10,215 bases of DNA, from assembly GCA_947174575.1 (NCBI GenBank), contig CAMWJM010000025.1:1-10215 (forward strand), given 5' to 3'. Position numbers and translations under genes: made by a program. Each line of letters opens with the position of its first letter. The first letter of the stretch is position 1. Below, in pieces: positions 1 through 6,792 of this stretch. Below the pieces are notes generated by a model that saw nothing but the letters and a program-made list of their open reading frames with translations, did no database searches and had not been told where the DNA came from. This DNA is from an uncultured Alistipes sp. Lineage in GTDB: Bacteria > Bacteroidota > Bacteroidia > Bacteroidales > Rikenellaceae.

Positions 1-11
1 TTTTTGAGCAA

Positions 12-43
12 ATTGTGAATTATGCATTGTGCATTGTGAATTA
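12..43. repeat. Short direct repeats over the panB -33 region
   Basis: ATTGTGAATTA occurs at 12-22 and again at 33-43, exactly 21 bases (about two helical turns) apart. GCATTGT is in tandem at 24-30 and 31-37. A further ATTGTGAA lies at 64-71, between the -7 box and the start codon. The repeats are plainly visible. They could be operator sites or a simple AT-rich repeat; the window does not decide this. Confidence 0.55.
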
Positions 44-57
44 ACTTTCTATCTTTG
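27..57 (+). promoter_or_regulatory. Bacteroidetes-type promoter of panB
   Basis: A TATCTTTG box at 50-57 fits the Bacteroidetes -7 consensus TAnnTTTG. A TTG at 27-29, 20 bases upstream, is a fitting -33 element. The start site would fall near 64, leaving a leader of about 25 bases before the panB ATG. The -33 region lies inside short direct repeats (12-43). The match to the known consensus is seen; the activity is inferred. Confidence 0.65.
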
Positions 58-88
58 CGCCCGATTGTGAAATTCAAATCGAATCGAA

Positions 89-904
89 ATGTCAGTAGAA
101 AGTACAGTCAGAGCCGTGACGACCTATCGGCTTACGGAAATGAAGCAACGCGGCGAGAAGATCGCCATGCTCACCTCTTATGATTATTCGATGGCCAAGA
201 TCGTCGACGCCGCGGGCATCGACGTCATTCTGGTGGGCGACTCCGCCGCCAATGTTATGGCCGGTTACGAAACCACGCTCCCCATTACGCTCGATATGAT
301 GATCTACCACGCCCGTTCGGTCGTGCGGGCCGTCGAGCGGGCGCTGGTCGTCGTCGACCTGCCGTTCGGCACCTATCAGGGCAATTCGAAGGTGGCGCTC
401 GACTCGGCCGTGCGCATCATGAAGGAGACCGAGGCCGACGCCGTGAAGATCGAGGGCGGCGAGGAGATTCTCGAATCGGTGCAGCGCATCCTCTCGGCCG
501 GCATTCCCGTCATGGGGCACCTCGGCTTGACGCCCCAGTCGATCCACAAGTTCGGCACCTACAACGTGCGCGCCAAGGAGGAGGCCGAGGCCGAGAAACT
601 GGTGCACGACGCCCATCTTCTGGACGAGGCCGGATGCTTCGCCTGCGTCCTGGAGAAGATTCCCGCCGCATTGGCTGCGCGTGTCTCGCAGGAGGTTCGC
701 ATGCCGATCATCGGTATCGGCGCCGGCGGCGCATGCGACGGTCAGGTGCTGGTGATCCACGATATGCTGGGCATCAACAAAGGCTTTTCGCCCCGCTTCC
801 TGCGTCGCTACGCCGACCTGCATACGGTGATGACCGATGCCGTCGCCGGCTATATCCGCGACGTCAAGGAGTGCGACTTCCCCAACGAGAAAGAGCAATA
901 TTGA
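89..904 (+). CDS. panB: 3-methyl-2-oxobutanoate hydroxymethyltransferase (ketopantoate hydroxymethyltransferase)
   Basis: This cytosolic enzyme transfers a hydroxymethyl group from 5,10-methylene-tetrahydrofolate to 2-oxoisovalerate, giving ketopantoate, the first committed step to pantothenate and coenzyme A. The 271-residue product is close to the usual length of about 264 and looks like a full TIM barrel. By family alignment, Asp51 (in VGDS) and Asp90 (in VVDLPFG) fit the metal ligands. Lys120 and Glu122 (in VKIEGG) and Glu189 (in VLEKIP) fit the catalytic positions. The family segments [12 protein letters not shown] (140-151) and IGIGAG (208-213) are present. The ATG at 89 was chosen because it follows a good -7 promoter by about 30 bases and gives the expected N-terminus. 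There is no clear Shine-Dalgarno sequence, which is normal for Bacteroidetes. No other pan gene lies in the window. Family identity is secure. Confidence 0.96.
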   Translation: MSVESTVRAVTTYRLTEMKQRGEKIAMLTSYDYSMAKIVDAAGIDVILVGDSAANVMAGYETTLPITLDMMIYHARSVVRAVERALVVVDLPFGTYQGNSKVALDSAVRIMKETEADAVKIEGGEEILESVQRILSAGIPVMGHLGLTPQSIHKFGTYNVRAKEEAEAEKLVHDAHLLDEAGCFACVLEKIPAALAARVSQEVRMPIIGIGAGGACDGQVLVIHDMLGINKGFSPRFLRRYADLHTVMTDAVAGYIRDVKECDFPNEKEQY

Positions 905-926
905 TTAACGTTAAGGGTTAACTTTG
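905..926. promoter_or_regulatory. Palindrome and promoter-like box just after panB
   Basis: TTAACGTTAA at 905-914 is a perfect 10-bp palindrome that starts right after the panB stop codon. It is followed by TAACTTTG at 919-926, which fits TAnnTTTG. The nearest TTG upstream (901-903) is only 15 bases away, shorter than the usual spacing, so the promoter is weak or accidental. If active, it would transcribe the structured segment that ends at the terminator near 1031. Confidence 0.3.
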
Positions 927-932
927 CAAGTA

Positions 933-1040
933 GGCGAGGGCAGAACCGCTTGCGGACGATGCCGAGCAGCCGCGAAGACGAACTCTATAAGAGGATCGAA
1001 GGCGAAAGGTCTCGAAGCGACTTTTCGCCTTTTTCTTTTC
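933..1040 (+). ncRNA. Possible small structured RNA or leader between panB and guaB
   Basis: This stretch has no credible protein gene but carries several foldable elements. One is a CCGC-TT-GCGG hairpin (946-955) inside an outer GGCA/TGCC pair (939-942 with 960-963). Another is CTCT-ATA-AGAG (983-993) with CGA/TCG flanks. The last is the intrinsic terminator at 999-1031. A promoter-like box lies just upstream at 919-926. It could be a free sRNA of about 100 nt, a regulatory leader for guaB, or only the 3' untranslated end of panB. I could not match it to a known RNA family by eye. Confidence 0.25.
999..1035 (+). terminator. Intrinsic terminator after panB
   Basis: AAGGCGAAA (999-1007) pairs perfectly with TTTCGCCTT (1023-1031) around a 15-base loop and runs straight into a T-rich tract (1030-1039, broken by a single C). 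It would end transcription from panB, or from the possible RNA upstream. The loop segment AAGCGAC (1015-1021) can also pair with GTCGCTT (1041-1047), which would make a pseudoknot or a competing fold. Confidence 0.7.
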
Positions 1041-1070
1041 GTCGCTTTAGGCCGTTTGAAAAATAATGCG

Positions 1071-1078
1071 TACTTTTG
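1071..1078 (+). promoter_or_regulatory. -7 promoter box of guaB
   Basis: TACTTTTG fits TAnnTTTG. Transcription would start near 1085 and leave a leader of under 20 bases before the guaB ATG at 1102. A TTTG at 1055-1058 is present but only 12 bases upstream, so the -33 element is poor. The box overlaps an upstream in-frame ATG (1066), which therefore is unlikely to be in the mRNA. Confidence 0.55.
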
Positions 1079-1101
1079 CGAGCAACAAAATCCGCGTTCT
1101 T

Positions 1102-2580
1102 ATGTCTTTTATCGATGAGAGGGTTCTGCCCGAGGGACTTACGTTCGACGATGTGTTGCTCGTTCCCGCCTATTCGGAAGTGTTGCCGCGAGAGGTTAGC
1201 CTCCAGACCCGTTTTTCGCGAAATATCCGTCTGAACATCCCCGTCGTGTCCGCCGCCATGGACACCGTGACCGAAGCTCCTCTGGCGATCGCCCTGGCCC
1301 GCGAAGGGGGTATCGGCGTGATCCACAAAAATATGTCGATCGCCGAGCAGGCGGCCCACGTGCGTCGCGTGAAGCGTGCCGAGAACGGCATGATCTACGA
1401 TCCCGTGACCATTTCGCGCGACCACACCGTGGGCGATGCGCTCGATTTGATGGCCGAGAACAAGATCGGCGGCATTCCGGTCGTCGACGGCGACCGCAAG
1501 CTGATCGGCATCGTGACGAACCGCGACTTGCGTTTCCAGCACGACATGTCGCGCTCGATCGCCGAGGTCATGACTCCCGGCGATCGCCTCATCACCACCC
1601 ATAAGACCGAGTTGGAGCATGCTGCCGGCGTGCTGCTCGGCAACAAGATCGAGAAACTTCCCGTCGTCGATGCCCAGGGGCATCTGGTGGGACTCATCAC
1701 CTATAAGGACATCACCAAGGTGCAGGATCATCCCAATGCCTGCAAGGATGCCAAGGGGCGTCTGCGCGTGGCTGCGGGCGTGGGCATCACGCCCGACGTC
1801 ATGGAGCGCGTCGCGGCGCTCGTGGCCGAGGATGTCGACGCCGTGGTGCTCGATTCGGCGCACGGCCACTCGAAGAATATCGTCACGGCCCTCCGGCAAA
1901 TCAAAGCCGCTTATCCGGCGCTCGACGTCGTGGTGGGCAACATCGCCACGGCCGAAGCCGCTCGCTTTCTCGTCGATGCGGGGGCCGACGGCGTTAAAGT
2001 CGGCATCGGCCCGGGGTCGATCTGCACCACGCGCATCATCGCCGGAGTGGGCGTGCCCCAGCTGTCGGCCATTTATGCTGCCGCGTCCGTAGCCAAGGCT
2101 GCGGGGGTGCCGGTCATCGCCGACGGAGGTCTGCGCTATTCGGGCGACATCGTCAAGGCGCTGGCTGCGGGCGGCGACTGCGTGATGATCGGTTCTATGT
2201 TCGCCGGAACGGAGGAGGCTCCGGGCGAGACGATCATCTACAACGGTCGTAAATTCAAGTCCTACCGCGGCATGGGTTCGATCGACGCCATGAAGGCCGG
2301 CTCGGCCGACCGCTATTTCCAGAAGGGCTGCGAGGGCAACATCAACAAGTTGGTGCCCGAAGGCATCGTGGCGCGCGTGCCGTTCAAGGGGTCGTTGAGC
2401 GAAACGGTCTACCAGCTCACGGGCGGCATCCGCTCGGGCATGGGCTACTGCGGCGCCGCCGACATCCCGGCTCTGCAGCAGGCGCAGTTCATCCGCATCT
2501 CGGCTTCGGGCATGCAGGAGAGCCACCCCCACGACGTGACCATCACGCGCGAAGCCCCCAACTATTCGAGCGAACGTTAA
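1102..2580 (+). CDS. guaB: Inosine-5'-monophosphate dehydrogenase
   Basis: The enzyme oxidises IMP to XMP with NAD+, the rate-limiting step to guanine nucleotides, in the cytosol. The 492-residue protein matches the normal bacterial length. The N-terminal barrel half has the family opening [13 protein letters not shown] (13-25) and SAAMDTVTE (50-58). Two CBS domains follow at about 97-150 and 157-205; in the family they bind adenine or guanine nucleotides and tune activity. The barrel resumes with DSAHGHS (251-257), the catalytic loop GSICTT with Cys308, YRGMGS (388-393), and the flap Arg404-Tyr405 pair. The ATG at 1102 gives the canonical N-terminus [15 protein letters not shown]. An in-frame ATG at 1066 lies upstream of the predicted transcript start and was rejected. 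The gene heads a likely operon with a small membrane protein (13-base gap) and guaA. Confidence 0.97.
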   Translation: MSFIDERVLPEGLTFDDVLLVPAYSEVLPREVSLQTRFSRNIRLNIPVVSAAMDTVTEAPLAIALAREGGIGVIHKNMSIAEQAAHVRRVKRAENGMIYDPVTISRDHTVGDALDLMAENKIGGIPVVDGDRKLIGIVTNRDLRFQHDMSRSIAEVMTPGDRLITTHKTELEHAAGVLLGNKIEKLPVVDAQGHLVGLITYKDITKVQDHPNACKDAKGRLRVAAGVGITPDVMERVAALVAEDVDAVVLDSAHGHSKNIVTALRQIKAAYPALDVVVGNIATAEAARFLVDAGADGVKVGIGPGSICTTRIIAGVGVPQLSAIYAAASVAKAAGVPVIADGGLRYSGDIVKALAAGGDCVMIGSMFAGTEEAPGETIIYNGRKFKSYRGMGSIDAMKAGSADRYFQKGCEGNINKLVPEGIVARVPFKGSLSETVYQLTGGIRSGMGYCGAADIPALQQAQFIRISASGMQESHPHDVTITREAPNYSSER

Positions 2581-2593
2581 AATCCGATTCATC

Positions 2594-2812
2594 ATGAAAT
2601 CCGCAAACAGTCAGCATGTCGGCAAGATCGACTGGATCGCATTGATCGTCTTCGCCGCGCTTTTCGTGGCGTGGTATCTCACGGGTTACTCCTGGTTGCG
2701 TTATTCGGTGCTGGGAGCGATGTGCCTCTATTTGTTCGTCGTACGCATCGTTGCGAACCACTACTACAGCAAGAAGGAGGAAGCCCGCCTCGGCGACGAG
2801 CAGGAGCAGTAG
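2594..2812 (+). CDS. Small two-helix membrane protein of unknown function
   Basis: This 72-residue protein has two hydrophobic stretches, about residues 13-30 and 34-53, joined by a short turn (GYSW). That predicts a helical hairpin in the inner membrane. The N-terminus ([11 protein letters not shown]) is short and polar. The C-terminal tail is charged ([16 protein letters not shown]) and, by the positive-inside tendency of [11 protein letters not shown], probably cytoplasmic. I recognise no family or catalytic motif. It starts 13 bases after guaB and ends 65 bases before guaA on the same strand, so it is very likely co-transcribed with them. The reading frame keeps the GC-rich codon use of its neighbours, and the alternation of hydrophobic and charged segments argues for a real protein. 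A role in purine metabolism is only suggested by position. Confidence 0.75.
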   Translation: MKSANSQHVGKIDWIALIVFAALFVAWYLTGYSWLRYSVLGAMCLYLFVVRIVANHYYSKKEEARLGDEQEQ

Positions 2813-2877
2813 GCCGCTCTATTGGATGCGAATGGAAACAGGGGCTTATACCCGCACTTGGCGATAGATTACCACCG

Positions 2878-4404
2878 ATGGAAAAAATCCTTATCCTCGA
2901 CTTCGGGTCGCAATATACGCAGCTCATCGCTCGACGCGTGCGCGAGCTGAACGTCTATTGCGAAATCCACCCGTTCAACAAGATTCCGGCGCTCGATGCC
3001 TCGGTGCGGGGCGTCATTCTCTCCGGCAGCCCCTATTCGGTGCGCGATGCCGAGGCGCCGAATCCCGATCTCTCGCAGATCAAGGGGCGCCTGCCGCTGT
3101 TGGGCGTTTGCTATGGCGCGCAGTTCCTCGCTGCGGCTTTCGGCGGCGAGGTGGAGCCTGCGCCCAGCCGCGAATACGGCCGTGCGATGCTCACCGTGGG
3201 CGACGCTTCCGATCCGTTGATGTCCGGGTTGCCGGCTACCACGCAGGTGTGGATGTCGCACGGCGACACGATCACTTCGGTGCCCGCTTCCTACCGTCTG
3301 ATCGCCGGTACGGAGGATGTGCGCGTCGCAGCGTTCCGTGTCGAGGGCGAAGAGACGTGGGGCATCCAGTTCCATCCCGAGGTCTACCACTCGACCGACG
3401 GCGCGCAACTGCTCAAGAATTTCGTCGTCGGCATCTGCGGCTGCTCGCAGAGCTGGACGTCGGAGAGTTTCGTCGAGTCGACGGTGCGCGAGCTGCGCGA
3501 AAAGTTGGGCGACGACAAGGTGGTGCTGGGTCTTTCGGGCGGCGTCGATTCGTCGGTGGCCGCCGTGCTGCTGCATAAGGCGATCGGGCGGAATCTCTAC
3601 TGCATCTTCGTCGATTCGGGCCTGCTGCGCAAGAACGAGTTCGAGGAGGTGCTCGAATCCTACGAGCATATGGGGCTGAACGTCAAGGGCGTGAAAGCCG
3701 GGGCCAAGTTCCTCGGCGACCTGGCCGGCGTGAGCGACCCCGAACGCAAGCGCAAGATCATCGGCCGCGACTTCGTGGAGGTCTTCAACGAGGAGGCGCA
3801 GCGGATCGCCGACGTGAAGTGGCTGGCGCAGGGGACGATCTATCCCGATGTCATCGAGTCGTGCTCGGTCAACGGCCCCTCGGCCACGATCAAGTCGCAC
3901 CACAACGTGGGCGGTCTGCCCGAAAAGATGAACCTGAAGATCGTCGAGCCGTTGCGGCTGCTGTTCAAGGACGAGGTGCGCCGCGTGGGCCGCTCGCTGG
4001 GTATCTCCGAGCGGTTGATCGGGCGGCATCCGTTCCCGGGGCCGGGGCTGGCGATCCGCATTCTGGGCGACATCACGCCCGAGAAGGTCGAGATTTTGCA
4101 GAACGTCGACAAAATCTATATCGACTCGCTGCGTGCCGCGGGGCTTTACGACCGGGTTTGGCAGGCTGGTGCCGTTCTGCTGCCCGTCAGGAGCGTGGGC
4201 GTCATGGGCGACGAGCGCACCTACGAGAATTGCGTGGCGCTGCGTGCCGTGACTTCAACCGACGGCATGACGGCCGATTGGGTGCACCTGCCCTACGAGT
4301 TCCTGGCCGACGTATCGAACGAAATCATCAACAAGGTGCGCGGCGTCAACCGCGTCGTCTATGACATTTCGTCCAAGCCTCCCGCAACCATCGAGTGGGA
4401 GTAG
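2878..4404 (+). CDS. guaA: GMP synthase (glutamine-hydrolysing)
   Basis: The enzyme aminates XMP to GMP using glutamine and ATP, completing the branch begun by guaB. The 508-residue protein is of usual length and has both halves. The N-terminal class I glutamine amidotransferase (about 1-185) carries the triad Cys78 (in GVCYGAQ), His166 and Glu168 (in QFHPEV). The C-terminal ATP-pyrophosphatase has the PP-loop SGGVDSS (220-226), followed by the synthase dimerisation domain with RHPFPGPG (383-390) and the closing PATIEWE. The ATG at 2878 gives the standard start [17 protein letters not shown]. The frame is open further upstream to 2671, but that extension overlaps the small membrane gene and does not resemble the family. 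It follows that gene by 65 bases with no promoter box seen, so read-through from guaB is likely. Confidence 0.97.
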   Translation: MEKILILDFGSQYTQLIARRVRELNVYCEIHPFNKIPALDASVRGVILSGSPYSVRDAEAPNPDLSQIKGRLPLLGVCYGAQFLAAAFGGEVEPAPSREYGRAMLTVGDASDPLMSGLPATTQVWMSHGDTITSVPASYRLIAGTEDVRVAAFRVEGEETWGIQFHPEVYHSTDGAQLLKNFVVGICGCSQSWTSESFVESTVRELREKLGDDKVVLGLSGGVDSSVAAVLLHKAIGRNLYCIFVDSGLLRKNEFEEVLESYEHMGLNVKGVKAGAKFLGDLAGVSDPERKRKIIGRDFVEVFNEEAQRIADVKWLAQGTIYPDVIESCSVNGPSATIKSHHNVGGLPEKMNLKIVEPLRLLFKDEVRRVGRSLGISERLIGRHPFPGPGLAIRILGDITPEKVEILQNVDKIYIDSLRAAGLYDRVWQAGAVLLPVRSVGVMGDERTYENCVALRAVTSTDGMTADWVHLPYEFLADVSNEIINKVRGVNRVVYDISSKPPATIEWE

Positions 4405-4426
4405 TCGAGTCGAATTTCCGAAAAAG

Positions 4427-4479
4427 GAGCAGACCGGATCGGCAAGGAATCGGGTCGCCGGTTTGCTCGGACGCTTTTT
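4427..4479 (+). terminator. Hairpin and T-run between guaA and the exonuclease gene
   Basis: GAGCAGACCGG (4427-4437) pairs with CCGGTTTGCTC (4458-4468), with one G-T wobble in eleven pairs, around a 20-base loop. Six bases later comes TTTTT (4475-4479), directly touching the ATG at 4480. It looks like the guaA terminator. Because the T-run abuts the next start codon and no other promoter is visible, partial read-through may be how the exonuclease gene is expressed. Confidence 0.5.
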
Positions 4480-4974
4480 ATGACTGACTTCGCTGCTATC
4501 GATTTCGAAACGGCCAACCGTCACCGGGCGAGCGTCTGCTCGGTGGGGGTCGTCGTCGTGCGCGACGGCAAGGTGGCGGAATCGTTCTACCGCCTGATCC
4601 GGCCGCGGCCGAATTATTACAGCCGCTTCACGACGGCCATTCACGGCCTCACCGCCGCCGATACCGACCGGGCGCCCGAGTTCGAGGAGGTGTGGCACGA
4701 AATCGCGCCGCACATCGAGGGATTGCCGCTGGTGGCGCACAACGCCCCGTTCGACGAGGGGTGTCTGCGGGCCGCGTTCGAACTCTACGAGATGCCCTAT
4801 CCGGGCTATCTGTTCTTCTGCACCTGCCGGGCTGCACGGCAGTTCTTTGGGCGGCAACTACCCAATCATCAACTCCATACCGTGGCCGCTGCCTGCGGCT
4901 ACGATCTGCAGCAGCATCACCATGCTTTGGCCGATGCCGAGGCGTGCGCCCATATAGCCTTGAGAATCCTTTAA
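4480..4974 (+). CDS. DEDDh 3'-5' exonuclease, DnaQ/PolC epsilon-like
   Basis: The 164-residue protein is a stand-alone exonuclease domain of the DnaQ superfamily. All catalytic positions are visible. Exo I is DFET with Asp8 and Glu10. Exo II is HNAPFD with Asp92. Exo III is HHALADAEA with His147 and Asp152 in the HxALxDA spacing typical of DEDDh enzymes. IHGLTAAD (54-61) is another family hallmark. Such proteins remove nucleotides from 3' ends of DNA or RNA with two metal ions. The substrate cannot be read from the sequence. There is no helicase, BRCT or polymerase domain, so this is not a full PolC or DinG. The start at 4480 leaves only five residues before the first catalytic strand, normal for the family. 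It ends convergently, sharing 4 bases with the porin gene on the other strand. Confidence 0.88.
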   Translation: MTDFAAIDFETANRHRASVCSVGVVVVRDGKVAESFYRLIRPRPNYYSRFTTAIHGLTAADTDRAPEFEEVWHEIAPHIEGLPLVAHNAPFDEGCLRAAFELYEMPYPGYLFFCTCRAARQFFGRQLPNHQLHTVAAACGYDLQQHHHALADAEACAHIALRIL

Positions 4975-6173
4975 ATCTCCGCTTCCAACTGGAACGCGAA
5001 GCCCCAGCGGGTGTAGTTGCCCGTCGCCGCGCGGCTGCGATGCCGGTAGGAGATGTCGGCTTGCACTTTCAGGGCATGTCCCGCGATGTAGCGCGAAACG
5101 CCCAGCGACGTCCGGTTGTCGCGGCGATAGCCGGCCCGGGCTTGCACCTCGGCCCGCGGAAAGAGCGTCGAGTTGCGCAGGGCGATTTCCCATTTCTTGC
5201 GGATGACATAGCCGCTCTGCACGTTGAGGCCCCAGCCGGTGTAGATCCAGGTGCGGGCTTCGTCGTCGAAAACGGGAGCCGGGCAGGTGCGCCCCATGAA
5301 GTCGGCGCAGAACGAGAATCCCCGGTATTTCAGCAGTATGTCGGCATACCAGTTGCCGAGGTTGCGGGTCGCGCCGTCGGGCAGAAGTGCGCCGTCTTGT
5401 CCGTGGGTGCGCATCGCCTTACGGTTGTAGGAGTAGGCGCCGGCCACCGCTATTTTGACGCGCTCTTCGTGCGCCAGGTCGCCTTCGGTCGTTTCGCCTT
5501 TTTCCTTGAATCGCCCCAGCGGGTAGAGTTCCACGCGCCGGGTGTAGACCAGTCCGCCGTTGGGCGATTTGCCCCAGTTGCGCCCCTCGCCCAGTGTAAT
5601 GGAGGTCTTGGCCGTGAAGGTGAACCCCTCGTCGCGGGGCATGTCGTAGCGTATGAAAAGTCCGAAATCGCGGCCGGCGTGGAATTCGCCGTTGACGATG
5701 CTGCGGTCGACGAATTCCAGAACGCCCGACGAGGCGATCTGTGCGCGGTTGGCCTGGATTTTCGCCTGTCCCAGGCCGATGCTCCATGCCGGGGTCGGGC
5801 GGTAGCGGACGATCGCATCGCCGATGATATCGGCATTGCTGCGGGCGTTGGCGGCATGGCCCGTGAATCCGATTTGGATCGAGTAGGTCAGCCGCGGCGA
5901 GCCGATATGACCGTCGAATTTGACCTGCAGCCGTTTGATGCGGGCTTCGATTTCGGTGAGCGTGAAATCGCGGTCGAACGAGAGCGCCACGAGGTCTTGC
6001 ATCCTCAAGCGCAGGGTCAACGCAAAGCCCTCGCCGGGCGAACGATAGGCGATGCCTTTGCCGATTTCGACAGCGACCGGACGAGCAGCGGCCGTTGAAT
6101 TGACCTGGGGTTGTGAGAAAACAGGATGAATATATGCTAAAATAGCGATGATTAGTGTGATGTTTCGTCTCAT
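4971..6173 (-). CDS. Outer-membrane porin, phosphate-selective porin O/P family
   Basis: The 400-residue protein begins with a signal peptide (MRRNITLIIAILAYIHPVFS, cleavage likely after Ser20) and is rich in alternating beta-strand patterns up to the last residues (WGFAFQLEAEI), as in outer-membrane barrels. Family-like features of OprO/OprP proteins are seen. They include the early segment ARIKRLQVKFDGHI (77-90), a following strand LTYSIQIGF, and the stretch from about 119 to 177. That stretch has a GQAKIQ element, SSGVLEFVDRS (148-158) and GRDFGLFIRYDM (167-178). Members form trimeric anion channels in Proteobacteria; in Bacteroidetes the substrate is mostly unknown, so phosphate specificity should not be assumed. 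No TAnnTTTG box was found upstream on its strand. It faces the exonuclease gene tail to tail with a 4-base overlap and no separate terminator. Confidence 0.8.
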   Translation of the reverse strand: MRRNITLIIAILAYIHPVFSQPQVNSTAAARPVAVEIGKGIAYRSPGEGFALTLRLRMQDLVALSFDRDFTLTEIEARIKRLQVKFDGHIGSPRLTYSIQIGFTGHAANARSNADIIGDAIVRYRPTPAWSIGLGQAKIQANRAQIASSGVLEFVDRSIVNGEFHAGRDFGLFIRYDMPRDEGFTFTAKTSITLGEGRNWGKSPNGGLVYTRRVELYPLGRFKEKGETTEGDLAHEERVKIAVAGAYSYNRKAMRTHGQDGALLPDGATRNLGNWYADILLKYRGFSFCADFMGRTCPAPVFDDEARTWIYTGWGLNVQSGYVIRKKWEIALRNSTLFPRAEVQARAGYRRDNRTSLGVSRYIAGHALKVQADISYRHRSRAATGNYTRWGFAFQLEAEI

Positions 6174-6525
6174 CGGGAACTCTGCTTGCGAATTTGCGAT
6201 CGATGCAATTACTATGCAAAGCCGATGAAAACGAAGTAGGTGCTCTTACCGGAATCGGGTGTGTTGCTGGATTGCCCTCGCATTGCTCGGGCGATCCCCG
6301 TGCTGCTGTGAGCGTCCTGGCAAAACGAAGGAAGAATACGGCTGCGATGCCTTTCCTTTCATTTCCGGGCGGCGGTCTCGAATAAATTCGCCCTCACATA
6401 TTGCAACCCCTGCAATCGGTGAGAGTGCTTTTTTCGGAAAGAAAGGTTGCGCCGAGCGAAGCGAGCAAATTTGTCGGCGCAAGGTCGGAAAAAACTCGTT
6501 TTTCAGACTTGAAGCCGACAAAAAA
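6174..6525. other. Non-coding stretch between porin and tRNA-Ser, with hairpins
   Basis: No convincing gene was found in either direction; the short open frames here have no family features and one crosses a tRNA. The porin-proximal part (6174-6390) shows nothing clear. Hairpin 1 (6393-6423) has CTCAC/GTGAG enclosing ATTGCA/TGCAAT, followed by T6 at 6429-6434 on the + strand. Hairpin 2 pairs TTGCGCCGA (6447-6455) with TCGGCGCAA (6474-6482). Hairpin 3 pairs 6484-6493 with 6499-6508 around ACTCG, with one mismatch. On the - strand these would lie downstream of the tRNA-Ser(GGA) terminator. Confidence 0.5.
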
Positions 6526-6548
6526 CGGCAGAACGGAATGTTCTGCCG
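6520..6548 (-). terminator. Intrinsic terminator of tRNA-Ser(GGA)
   Basis: Read on the - strand, CGGCAGAAC, a 5-base loop and GTTCTGCCG form a perfect 9-bp stem (6526-6548) followed by six T residues (complement of 6520-6525). It lies 21 bases beyond the tRNA 3' end. The same hairpin recurs behind the other tRNA. Confidence 0.85.
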
Positions 6549-6566
6549 GCGCAATCTTTCGATGTT
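6522..6566. repeat. tRNA trailer/terminator repeat, copy A
   Basis: These 45 bases match 6745-6789 at 44 of 45 positions (G at 6535 against T at 6758). They hold the terminator stem and the trailer up to four bases from the mature tRNA end. The trailer also holds an ATC-GAAA-GAT mini-hairpin when read on the - strand. Confidence 0.85.
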
Positions 6567-6569
6567 CAG

Positions 6570-6657
6570 CGGAGAGAAGGGGATTCGAACCCCTGAAACG
6601 CTTTTGACGTTTACTCGCTTTCCAGGCGGGCCAGTTCAACCACTCCTGCACCTCTCC
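6570..6657 (-). tRNA. tRNA-Ser, anticodon GGA (reads TCC/TCT)
   Basis: The 88-base molecule folds as a class II tRNA. The acceptor GGAGAGG pairs with TCTCTCC (G7-U66 wobble). The D stem is CAG/CTG around GAGTGGTTGAA. The anticodon loop is CT-GGA-AA. The long variable arm is AAACG/CGTTT, and the T arm is AGGGG-TTCGAAT-CCCCT. The long arm and discriminator G73 are the serine identity elements. The anticodon stem CCCGC/GCGAG has a C-A mismatch at positions 28-42. CCA is not encoded. Confidence 0.95.
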
Positions 6658-6668
6658 TAATGGCGGCT

Positions 6669-6700
6669 CAAAAGTAGGCAAACTTTCTCAAATCTGCAAA
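6669..6700 (-). promoter_or_regulatory. Promoter of tRNA-Ser(GGA)
   Basis: On the - strand, TTTG (6697-6700) and TACTTTTG (6669-6676) are separated by exactly 20 bases, an excellent match to the Bacteroidetes -33/-7 pattern. The start site would lie only a few bases before the mature tRNA end at 6657, so the leader is very short. Confidence 0.75.
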
Positions 6701-6744
6701 CCCCGCCGCCTTTAATTTGCAGCAATCGTCCTGCAAAAAACACG

Positions 6745-6771
6745 AAAACGGCAGAACTGAATGTTCTGCCG
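6745..6771 (-). terminator. Intrinsic terminator of tRNA-Ser(GCT)
   Basis: On the - strand a perfect 9-bp stem with a 5-base loop (6749-6771) is followed by TTTT (complement of 6745-6748), then CGTG and six more T residues (complement of 6735-6740). The first T-run is shorter than in copy A, so some read-through into the second tRNA is possible. Confidence 0.75.
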
Positions 6772-6789
6772 GCGCAATCTTTCGATGTT
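6745..6789. repeat. tRNA trailer/terminator repeat, copy B
   Basis: Second copy of the 45-base trailer and terminator segment described at 6522-6566, at the same distance (three bases between the repeat and the discriminator base) from its own tRNA. The matching position relative to both tRNAs points to duplication of tRNA plus trailer as one unit. Confidence 0.85.
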
Positions 6790-6792
6790 TTG

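Noticed and set aside
92..898. Open frame on the - strand opposite panB, and similar ones opposite guaA (2869-4029) and DUF4861 (8212-9657)
   Set aside because: Their composition is that of antisense reading of GC-rich genes, and the + strand genes have clear catalytic motifs.
939..975. Possible SRP (4.5S) RNA because of the GAGCAGCC motif
   Set aside because: The rest of the SRP hairpin (GGAA-type tetraloop flanked by the symmetric and asymmetric internal loops) is missing.
1066..1101. Upstream in-frame start for guaB
   Set aside because: The ATG at 1066 lies before and within the -7 promoter box, so it would not be transcribed. The extra 12 residues do not fit the family.
985..2595. Long open frame on the - strand (536 residues) opposite guaB
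   Set aside because: It is a shadow of the GC-rich guaB codons: rich in Arg, His, Asp and Gly, with no family motif. guaB is unmistakable on the other strand.
2671..2877. Upstream extension of guaA
   Set aside because: It overlaps the small membrane gene in another frame and has no resemblance to GMP synthase. The ATG at 2878 gives the canonical N-terminus.
4692..6098. Open frame of 468 residues on the + strand across the exonuclease and porin genes
   Set aside because: It runs out of frame through the exonuclease and antisense through the porin, with no recognisable domain. The porin has a signal peptide and barrel features.
6259..6660. Open frame of 133 residues on the + strand
   Set aside because: It runs antisense through tRNA-Ser(GGA) and its terminator and has no protein features.
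6522..6789. CRISPR-like or mobile repeat
   Set aside because: There are only two copies, each tied to a tRNA 3' end. They are best explained as duplicated tRNA trailers with terminators.
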